Shown one piece after another: positions 1 through 6,558 of a stretch of 20,204 nt of DNA (position 1 is the first letter of the stretch; each line of letters begins with the position of its first letter). The stretch is from Ruminococcus sp. CAG:254 (GTDB lineage: Bacteria; Bacillota; Clostridia; Oscillospirales; Ruminococcaceae): NCBI GenBank assembly GCA_000433635.1, contig HF997952.1, positions 38,739-58,942 on the forward strand, read 5' to 3'. The notes under the pieces were generated by a model that had not been told where the DNA came from, did not search any database, and saw only the letters and a list, made by a program, of their open reading frames with translations. The position numbers and the translations under genes are program-made.

Positions 1-559
1 CCAGTCCATACAGCTTTCCGTCCGCTTCCAGCAGCAACGAATCAAAATCTCCGCTGTGGCTCTTTCTGGAAAAGACTTCATAATACGGCTCTGTTGCATC
101 TGCAATGGTATCATAATCGGTAATATGATAATAGTTTGGCTGGTTGCTGTCCGAGAAATCGTACTGGAACATCTGCGAAGTGCAGCAATATTGGAACATG
201 GTCTTTGCAGCGGTTTCATACAGTTCCTGTGCCTTTTCCAACCATTCTGAAGTGGTCAGACCGGTATCTCCAACCAATGCATCTGCATTTGCTGCAGTGG
301 TCGTGGTTTCTGTTGTGGAAACAGTTTCGGAAAGCAACGTGGTCTGTGTGCTGGTGGATTCGCTTGCAGATTCTGTTCCTGCAAGCGATGACTCGGATTT
401 TGTCACCGCTTCTGCGGTTTCTGCGTCGGATGATTCGGTTGTACTGTCTGCAACGGCAATTTGTTCCGGAATATCCGAACTTGGGTCAGAAATGGCATCA
501 CAGCCGGACAGACTCACCAGCAGACCAGCGGTTAATAATATTCGTTGAAAACGTTTCAT
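1..559 (-). CDS. Lipoprotein, N-terminal part (gene cut by window start)
   Basis: The reading frame starts at ATG 559-557, 7 bases after a GGGGGAG ribosome site, and runs off the window edge, giving 186 residues without a stop. The N-terminus is a lipoprotein signal: MKRFQR, a hydrophobic stretch LLTAGLLVSL, then lipobox LSGC with Cys20 as the lipidated residue, so the mature protein should be anchored on the outer face of the membrane. Residues about 30-95 form a low-complexity Ser/Thr/Glu/Ala linker with runs such as TTETTTT. From about residue 100 a globular part begins (TSEWLEKAQELYETAAKTMF) that is rich in Tyr and Asp; I do not recognise its family. The gene has its own promoter 3' of the glycoside hydrolase gene. 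Existence and lipoprotein nature are confident; function is unknown. Confidence 0.85.
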   Translation of the reverse strand, partial: MKRFQRILLTAGLLVSLSGCDAISDPSSDIPEQIAVADSTTESSDAETAEAVTKSESSLAGTESASESTSTQTTLLSETVSTTETTTTAANADALVGDTGLTTSEWLEKAQELYETAAKTMFQYCCTSQMFQYDFSDSNQPNYYHITDYDTIADATEPYYEVFSRKSHSGDFDSLLLEADGKLYGL

Positions 560-595
560 AAAAAATCTCCCCCTTGTTCAACTTTACTGCTTGCT

Positions 596-624
596 ATTAT
601 AGCACCTTTTCTTTTTCTTGTCAA
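596..624 (-). promoter_or_regulatory. Consensus sigma-A promoter of the lipoprotein gene
   Basis: On the minus strand TTGACA (624-619) and TATAAT (601-596) are separated by exactly 17 bases and the -10 is preceded by TGC, an extended -10. Both hexamers match consensus perfectly. Transcription should start near 589, leaving a leader of about 30 bases before the ATG at 559. Confidence 0.88.
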
Positions 625-648
625 TCTTTGTAATGCATTTCTGGGAAT

Positions 649-2727
649 TTATGCATGCAGTTCCGAAGCGGAAATCACCTGCATCGCAGGGGCTGTTCCA
701 GTCAGCTGCTGACTCTTTTCATCCGGCTGCGAAATTCCAGCATAGAGCGTGAAGGTTGTTCCATATACGCCACGAGTTCCCTGCTCATCAACGCTGGTAA
801 ACGCATTTTTTGCAAGCGGAATGGAAATGGTTTTCTTTGCTCCTGCCGGCAAGAATACCCGTTGGAATCCGCACAAGCTGTGATATGGAACAGCACAGTC
901 TGCATTGCTCTTGATATAGAGCTGAATGACTTCTTCCGTGTCCCGACTGCCCTGATTTTCCGCCGTTACAACCGCAATGCCGTTTTCATAGTGCAAATCC
1001 GTGCAGACAACTGTTCCATAGGTCAGCCCATAGCCGAACGGATACAGAATATTTTCCTGCGTATAGCGATAGGTTCGATGCTGCATGGAATAGTCTGTGA
1101 ATGCTGGCAGTTTCTCTGCATCCGCATAGAATGTTACAGGCAGCTTTCCAGACGGCGAACACTTGCCGAACAGCAAGTTTGCCAATGCCGTTCCGCCCTC
1201 CGAACCCGGATACCATGCTTGTATCCATGCTTCTGTTTCGAGTTCCGGACAAATTGCACTGCCGGTTGCAGTTACTAGAACAATTGGCGTTCCAGTTGCC
1301 TTGATTTTCTGGAGCAATACCCGCTGCGGTTCTGGCAGCCGTAAATCTGCCTTATCTCCCGAGGCAAACTCGTTTCCAGTATCGCCTTCTTCGCCCTCCA
1401 GCGTGGCATCCAGCCCCAAACAGAGAATGACCACATCCGCTGCCTTTGCAACGGCAACGGCTTCTGCATAGCGGTCGCCCGGCTGTGCCAATTCGGAACA
1501 ACGGTCTTTGAACAGATGGCAGCCCTCCGCATAGAGTACCCGACCAGAAAAGGCACGCTGAATGCCCTCTAGGAATGTAATTGCACGGTCTGGCGTTCCG
1601 TTGTAGTTCCCTACCATTGCTGCACGGCTGTCCGCATTTGCCCCGATTACGGCAATGGTTTGCAGCTGTTCCGCCTGTAACGGTAAAATCTGCTGCTCAT
1701 TCCGCAGCAATACCATAGAGCGTTCTGCAGCTGCTAGCGATTTCGCCTTGTGTTCCGGACAAGCCAAAACCGTAATCGGCAAATCGGCATAGGGTTCTTG
1801 TTCTGCAAACATGCCCAGCCGGAAACGGGTCTGCATCACCCGTACACAGGCTTGAAAAATATCGTCCTCGGTAATCTTTCCCTCTTCCAATGCTAACAAA
1901 ATCTGCACATAGGTACAGCCACAGTTCAAATGGCAGCCGGCTTTCAGTGCCAGTGCAATGGAATCGGTTGCCGTTTCTGTGATTTTATGCGTGGTGTGGA
2001 AATCCCGAATCGCCCAGCAATCCGAAACAAAATAGCCGTCAAACTGCCAGTCTTTCAGCTTCTGCATCAGCATCGGGCTGGCACAAGCTGGGTCGCCATT
2101 CACCCGATTATATGCCCCCATCACGCTTTCCACTTCTGCATCTTCGACCAACGCTTGAAAGGCTGGCAAATATGTTTCTTCCAAATCCTTTGCAGAAACT
2201 TCCGCATCAAAGGTATGCCGAACCGATTCTGGCCCACTGTGAACGGCAAAATGCTTTGCACAGGCTGCTACCTTTAAATAGTCCCCGTCCTGCTGCATGC
2301 CATGTACCATGGCTGTTCCCAGCGTTGCAATCAAATACGGGTCTTCTCCATAGGTTTCCTGTCCCCTGCCCCAACGGGGGTCACGGAACAAGTTGACGTT
2401 TGGTGTCCAGAGCGTCAGCCCCTTATAAATATCCCGGTCACCCTGTTCGGAACAAGCGTGATACATCGCCCGTGCTTCGGTCGCTGTCACCTCGCCCATC
2501 TCCTGCACCAGTTCAGGAGAAAAGGTTGCTGCCATGCCGATTGCCTGCGGAAACATCGTCGCCGTGCCGGCTCTTGCCAGTCCGTGCAAGCCCTCGTTCC
2601 ACCAGTTGTAGGCAGGAATCCCCAGCCGTGGAATTGCCGGGGCATCATATCGCAGCTGACTTGCCTGCTCCGCAACGGTCATTTGCTGCACCAACGCTTC
2701 TGCTTCTTTTCGATAGGTTCGATACAT
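649..2727 (-). CDS. Glycoside hydrolase family 3 (beta-xylosidase/beta-glucosidase type)
   Basis: This 692-residue protein has the full GH3 layout. An N-terminal TIM barrel (about 1-310) carries the substrate-binding AKHF (157-160) and GAYNRVNG motifs and the nucleophile motif VSDCWAI with Asp236. An alpha/beta sandwich domain (about 330-580) contains LEGEEGD (443-449), where the acid/base Glu is expected, and YPGSEGG. A C-terminal fibronectin III-like domain starts after the YPFGYGLTYG motif. The SDC rather than SDW nucleophile context resembles the xylosidase-like branch, but substrate cannot be fixed from sequence. There is no signal peptide, so it should act in the cytoplasm on imported oligosaccharides or glycosides. 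I chose ATG 2727 because GGAG lies 8 bases upstream; a longer in-frame opening to 2802 would overlap the preceding gene and adds no family sequence. It is the last gene of the YfhO operon, 5 bp after its neighbour. Confidence 0.93.
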   Translation of the reverse strand: MYRTYRKEAEALVQQMTVAEQASQLRYDAPAIPRLGIPAYNWWNEGLHGLARAGTATMFPQAIGMAATFSPELVQEMGEVTATEARAMYHACSEQGDRDIYKGLTLWTPNVNLFRDPRWGRGQETYGEDPYLIATLGTAMVHGMQQDGDYLKVAACAKHFAVHSGPESVRHTFDAEVSAKDLEETYLPAFQALVEDAEVESVMGAYNRVNGDPACASPMLMQKLKDWQFDGYFVSDCWAIRDFHTTHKITETATDSIALALKAGCHLNCGCTYVQILLALEEGKITEDDIFQACVRVMQTRFRLGMFAEQEPYADLPITVLACPEHKAKSLAAAERSMVLLRNEQQILPLQAEQLQTIAVIGANADSRAAMVGNYNGTPDRAITFLEGIQRAFSGRVLYAEGCHLFKDRCSELAQPGDRYAEAVAVAKAADVVILCLGLDATLEGEEGDTGNEFASGDKADLRLPEPQRVLLQKIKATGTPIVLVTATGSAICPELETEAWIQAWYPGSEGGTALANLLFGKCSPSGKLPVTFYADAEKLPAFTDYSMQHRTYRYTQENILYPFGYGLTYGTVVCTDLHYENGIAVVTAENQGSRDTEEVIQLYIKSNADCAVPYHSLCGFQRVFLPAGAKKTISIPLAKNAFTSVDEQGTRGVYGTTFTLYAGISQPDEKSQQLTGTAPAMQVISASELHA

Positions 2728-2732
2728 CTTGA

Positions 2733-3194
2733 TTACTCCTCTCCTGCTCCGCAGAGATACTGTTCTACAATCTCTGCACAATCTTCTACACATCCCACAC
2801 AAGGACGCTTCTGATAATAGGCAGCGGTTCGTGCTTCAGGCTGGGCGGTTTCGTGTTTTGGTCTGGCTGCCCCGAGCAGTTCCGCACAGATGATACTGCC
2901 GTTTTTCTCCTGAAATGCCTTGGTCATTTCCTGTACGACGGCATAAACTTCTTTTCGTGTTGTTAAGTCATTCGGTTTTCCATTGCTCAGCTTTAACCCT
3001 GCCAGCAGTGCCATTGCGGAAACCGCTCCGCAGGTCAGCCGCAGCCGCCCCATTCCAGCACCCATGCCCTCGGAAAATCGCAAGGCATCTTCCTGTGACA
3101 TTCCAAACGGTTCTGCAAATGCACCCGTTACGGCTTGGGCACAGTTATAGCCCTCCCGAAACAGGGCAACGGCTTTTTCTGTGTAAATACTCAT
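2733..3194 (-). CDS. C_GCAxxG_C_C family protein
   Basis: This 153-residue soluble protein belongs to the small cysteine-motif family named C_GCAxxG_C_C. Visible signatures are NCAQAV (Cys18), a Gly-rich MGAGMGR followed by LTCGAVSAM (Cys55), ICAELLG (Cys103) and a C-terminal CVGCVEDC cluster (Cys132, 135, 139). Six spaced cysteines suggest a metal site or redox role; the family has no firmly established function. The start is ATG 3194, 8 bases after AAGGA; this ATG overlaps the TGA of the YfhO-like gene (ATGA), indicating translational coupling. An in-frame extension to 3251 lies wholly inside the upstream gene and lacks family similarity. The glycoside hydrolase follows after 5 bp. Family assignment is confident, role unknown. 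Confidence 0.9.
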   Translation of the reverse strand: MSIYTEKAVALFREGYNCAQAVTGAFAEPFGMSQEDALRFSEGMGAGMGRLRLTCGAVSAMALLAGLKLSNGKPNDLTTRKEVYAVVQEMTKAFQEKNGSIICAELLGAARPKHETAQPEARTAAYYQKRPCVGCVEDCAEIVEQYLCGAGEE

Positions 3195-5803
3195 GATAAA
3201 ATCCTTCTTTCTGATTGTTTTCGCTGAATGCCGTAGGAAAGCCCCACCCAAAGCAGGAGGATTCCGGCGGTAATCAGTGTGATTTTTTTCCCAGTCGCTG
3301 CACCGGGGGCGTGATACGTCCAGACGATTTCATGCGTTCCGGCAGACAGCGGAATCCCCAAAAAGGAGAGGTTGACTTTTTCATATGCCGTTTCCGTTCC
3401 GTCTACCGTCACGGTAAATCCGGTATCATATGGCACGGAAAGCACAAACCAGCCGTCTTTCTCTGTGGTAATCGTTCCGGAAATCGTATCCCCTCGCACC
3501 TGCTCCGCCGTTGTTTCCAGCGGTGTGACCTGTTGTACTGCCTGCTCCAATACGGTTTCCGGCAGCGTGTAGCCATGCAGATTGGAAACCTGATACGTTC
3601 CGGCGGAAAATGATAGTTCCAGTGTATCCGTTACATCTGAGAGCAAATAGGTAAAATGATAGTTCTGATTGTGATACTTCCAGCTTGGTGCAGTCAACTT
3701 GTTTTTGATGCCGTTTATCATAATGAAAACATCATCCGAATTTGCTACTACCGTATTATCTACCTCCATAGAGAGCAGCAACAGCTTTCCGGCACAGGAT
3801 TTCGGCATCGAAATGGTTTTTGTCATCGGCTGTTCTGTGGAAATCAACAGTGTATCTCCGTTTCGAGTCACTGGGAATTCCTGTTCTATCGTTTGCAAAA
3901 CCGATTCTATCTCCTGTTCGGATATGGTTTGCAGAGATTTCGGCTGTTCCATTTCCGTGTCAGCAACCTGCTCCGGCAGAACGATTCCTGACAGCAAATC
4001 CAAAACCTGTTCTGCTTCATTGTGCTGCTGGAACGTATCCATGGAAATCCAGCGGTCTGTTGCATAGCCAATCGGCAAGGCATACTGATTTTCATAGACA
4101 CAGTAATCCCCACTCGTATATTTTGGCTCATAACCGAATAGGGTTTTTCCCTTGAAATCCAGTCGGTACTTGTCCCCCATCCAAATATGATACGCCAAAT
4201 TTTTCACTGCATCTACTGCCGCATTGTTGCGGATACTGGTTTCATTGAACAGCTGATGATAATAGAAATTGGAATAGGTTTTATTCTGTACCGAAGCATA
4301 GACCGTAGAGAGAAAACACGTTCCCTGCTGCGTCTGGTTTGCGGTTGCATAGGGCTGCGTGGCATTATAAACCCGATACCAGCTGTCATCCTGTTCTGTT
4401 GTCTGTTTCCAAAGGGTGTCGATGTCTGCATTTTGATACTGCTGCATGGTGGATTTCTTCAGTAGCGTGTAATCTGTACCATTCAGCAGGAAGCTATAAA
4501 CCAGCTGCATGCTGCATGCCATCCATAAAATGCGTTTCCAGTTGTTCGGCATTTTTGGCGTCCGCCAAGGTTGCAATAGACACAAAAACAGAATCGTTTC
4601 TGCTGTCGCCCCACCCAACAAAATCCAGCGTTTCGACCCGTGCAGCATGTTCCAAGCAAAGAAAAATCCAGATGCCAACAGCAGCACAAACAAAGGCAAA
4701 ATAGTGTTCCAAGGAATCTGTTTCGTTTGCAGGGACTGGAAGAAAAAGCCATATACCAGAATCGCCAGCGGCAGCAGCGGAATATAGGCTTTCCCATCCA
4801 GATACTGGAAGCCATTAATCAGATACAGCAACATCGGCAGACACAACAATAATAGCAATGTTACTGACAAAAAGCGAACGGCTTTCTTTTTCGTCCAGCA
4901 TCCGACCAGCAGGGCAAACAGTCCCGTAATCGTCAAGCCAACGCCATAGGGCTGATAGAAGAAATAGGAAAGCTGCACCGTTGGCACAAATACTTCTAAC
5001 CAGAATTTTTTATCCAAGTGCGTTTCGGAACGTCCCTGCAAAAGGGCGAGAGCAGTCGGGAGCAAAAAACACATACAGAGCATTCCTGCAAAAAACAAGT
5101 GCACCAGAATCCGCAGCAAAAAGGATTTCTTCAAGCCGGATTCCTGCAAATAGAGAAACCATGCATACAAAAAAATCGTCAGGAAACTGCCAACTGCAAA
5201 AAAGAAGCTGCACCCTAAGATACAAACACTCGCCAGAATCAGCGAAATCGAAACATGGTGATGCGTCTGACACCGCCGAACGGCAAACAATGCCCAGAAT
5301 AAAAACGGCAGATAATTCATGAACATCAAATGCCGATGGCCATGATAAATCAGCGGAGCGGAAAACAAATACAGAAACCCACAGACAAAGGCAATCCGTT
5401 CAGAAAAATGCTGCCGGCAAAACCAATAGCACAGCATGCCGCTTCCCCAAATCAACAAGATACTACTGCATTGAATATAGTCCATCATCGGCACAAACGG
5501 CAATAGGTAAGAAAGCAAAAAAATCGGATTGAATAATCCGTAATAGGTAAATTCATAGATGTTCTGCCCTGCTCCAATGGCAGAAGCAAAGTTTGGAAAG
5601 AGTTGTCCCGTCTGGTAAAACCGTGACCGGAAATAATCCGGAAAAATGATGTGCTGGTTGTTCCAGTCCATCGTAGAACCAAAAATCAAATCTGGATGAA
5701 TCACCCAGAGCAGGCATAAAAATATCGTCAGGCAGCCCGTTAAAATCGCTGCTGCATAAAAATCTCGAATCGAACCATGTTTCTTTTGTTGGATTCGTTG
5801 CAT
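3191..5803 (-). CDS. YfhO-family polytopic membrane protein (probable GT-C type glycosyltransferase)
   Basis: This 870-residue protein has about a dozen hydrophobic segments between residues 17 and 460, a long extracytoplasmic part (about 465-840) and a final membrane helix (about 845-865) followed by a basic tail (KQSERR). The first extracytoplasmic loop has FGSTMDWNNQH and FPDYFRS; acidic residues here (Asp46, Asp56) are where GT-C enzymes place catalytic or metal-binding Asp. This layout fits the YfhO family, whose Bacillus subtilis member is needed for glycosylation of lipoteichoic acid. The inferred role is transfer of a sugar from a lipid carrier onto an envelope polymer at the outer face. 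ATG 5803 follows AAAGGA by 8 bases; the extra upstream in-frame residues precede the ribosome site. It is the first gene of its operon and its TGA overlaps the next ATG. Confidence 0.85.
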   Translation of the reverse strand: MQRIQQKKHGSIRDFYAAAILTGCLTIFLCLLWVIHPDLIFGSTMDWNNQHIIFPDYFRSRFYQTGQLFPNFASAIGAGQNIYEFTYYGLFNPIFLLSYLLPFVPMMDYIQCSSILLIWGSGMLCYWFCRQHFSERIAFVCGFLYLFSAPLIYHGHRHLMFMNYLPFLFWALFAVRRCQTHHHVSISLILASVCILGCSFFFAVGSFLTIFLYAWFLYLQESGLKKSFLLRILVHLFFAGMLCMCFLLPTALALLQGRSETHLDKKFWLEVFVPTVQLSYFFYQPYGVGLTITGLFALLVGCWTKKKAVRFLSVTLLLLLCLPMLLYLINGFQYLDGKAYIPLLPLAILVYGFFFQSLQTKQIPWNTILPLFVLLLASGFFFAWNMLHGSKRWILLGGATAETILFLCLLQPWRTPKMPNNWKRILWMACSMQLVYSFLLNGTDYTLLKKSTMQQYQNADIDTLWKQTTEQDDSWYRVYNATQPYATANQTQQGTCFLSTVYASVQNKTYSNFYYHQLFNETSIRNNAAVDAVKNLAYHIWMGDKYRLDFKGKTLFGYEPKYTSGDYCVYENQYALPIGYATDRWISMDTFQQHNEAEQVLDLLSGIVLPEQVADTEMEQPKSLQTISEQEIESVLQTIEQEFPVTRNGDTLLISTEQPMTKTISMPKSCAGKLLLLSMEVDNTVVANSDDVFIMINGIKNKLTAPSWKYHNQNYHFTYLLSDVTDTLELSFSAGTYQVSNLHGYTLPETVLEQAVQQVTPLETTAEQVRGDTISGTITTEKDGWFVLSVPYDTGFTVTVDGTETAYEKVNLSFLGIPLSAGTHEIVWTYHAPGAATGKKITLITAGILLLWVGLSYGIQRKQSERRILS

Positions 5804-5851
5804 GTTGTCAATCCTTTCGTCCCCGGAAATCAAAATCGCCCAATTTCGTCC

Positions 5852-5880
5852 ATTATAGCATAGCAAAAAAAGAAAGTCAA
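5852..5880 (-). promoter_or_regulatory. Sigma-A promoter of the YfhO / cysteine protein / GH3 operon
   Basis: TTGACT (5880-5875) and TATAAT (5857-5852) on the minus strand are 17 bases apart with a TGC extended -10. Transcription should start near 5845, giving a leader of about 42 bases. The -35 hexamer falls inside the 3' stem arm of the upstream operon's terminator, and the spacer contains that terminator's T-tract. Confidence 0.85.
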
Positions 5881-5916
5881 CCAATTCTTTCCCGTGTTGG
5901 AATCTCCTTGGTTGAC
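5865..5916 (-). terminator. Intrinsic terminator of the MoxR-DUF58-transglutaminase-HdeD operon
   Basis: Reading the minus strand, GTCAACCAA (5916-5908) pairs perfectly with TTGGTTGAC (5884-5876). An inner TTCC/GGAA pairing may extend the stem, and TTTCTTTTTTT (5875-5865) follows directly. It lies 22 bases after the HdeD stop codon. The stem overlaps the -35 region of the next promoter. Confidence 0.75.
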
Positions 5917-5938
5917 CATTTCTCCTTGAAAAACAATG

Positions 5939-6538
5939 TTATACTTCGGTTGCTTCCCCTTCAATTACATCATCCGGAATTTGTTTCTTTCTTGCATTTG
6001 CCGAGATGATGGCGTTAATGAATCGCATCAGACCACTGACAATCAGCATAATGCCAATGATAATCCAAACGACACCAGACAGATAGAAGGTGCAAATCAG
6101 AACTGCAACCCCCATCAAGGTAATCAGAACGGAAAATGCCAATGGAATTTGCCAATCGGAACTAAACTTTTTCAGCTGGAACGCATCCATCAAACCCGTA
6201 ATACCGCTGATTAAGATGAACAGCCCAATGCAGAACGGAATGAATGTATCTGCTAAAAATGGAATGATGATGATAATGCCGCCAATAATCAGCAGCCCTA
6301 CACCGGAAGCAAGATAAGGCGGCTTTTTCTCATACTGTTTGGTCGCATAGTAAACAACCGTGTAAATCAAGCCAATCAGGGCGATGACAATTCCGATTGC
6401 CATAAAGACTTGATTCAAGGCATCCCGTCGGCGAATCAGCAGAACCCCCAAGCCAATCAATAGAAGCGGCATGATGAATTGCAGTGCCTGCATCATTTTT
6501 TTGTTGTCGGTTTTCTTCTTTGTTTTTGTTGCTGCCAT
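5939..6538 (-). CDS. HdeD/DUF308-type small membrane protein
   Basis: This 199-residue protein starts with a Lys-rich cytoplasmic segment (MAATKTKKKTDNKK), followed by six hydrophobic helices (roughly 18-36, 42-64, 76-94, 98-116, 128-148, 150-172) and a short polar acidic tail. The helices come in similar pairs with Gly-rich turns (IGLGVLLI, VGLLIIGGIIIIIP, IIIGIMLIVSG), the pattern of DUF308 repeats in the HdeD family. HdeD is linked to acid resistance in Escherichia coli; the Firmicutes homologues are uncharacterised. The start at 6538 is preceded by AAAGGGG at 8 bases; an in-frame opening up to 6664 overlaps the transglutaminase gene. It is the last gene of the MoxR operon, 20 bp after its neighbour. 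Confidence 0.85.
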   Translation of the reverse strand: MAATKTKKKTDNKKMMQALQFIMPLLLIGLGVLLIRRRDALNQVFMAIGIVIALIGLIYTVVYYATKQYEKKPPYLASGVGLLIIGGIIIIIPFLADTFIPFCIGLFILISGITGLMDAFQLKKFSSDWQIPLAFSVLITLMGVAVLICTFYLSGVVWIIIGIMLIVSGLMRFINAIISANARKKQIPDDVIEGEATEV

Positions 6539-6558
6539 GGAAAAGACCCCTTTCGTTT

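Noticed and set aside
640..670. Possible terminator after the GH3 gene (ATGCAT inverted pair)
   Set aside because: Arms of only 6 AT-rich bases and no T-run; read-through into the lipoprotein gene cannot be excluded.
655..1278. 207-codon plus-strand frame opposite the GH3 gene
   Set aside because: No recognised domain; it lies fully inside a conserved enzyme gene on the other strand.
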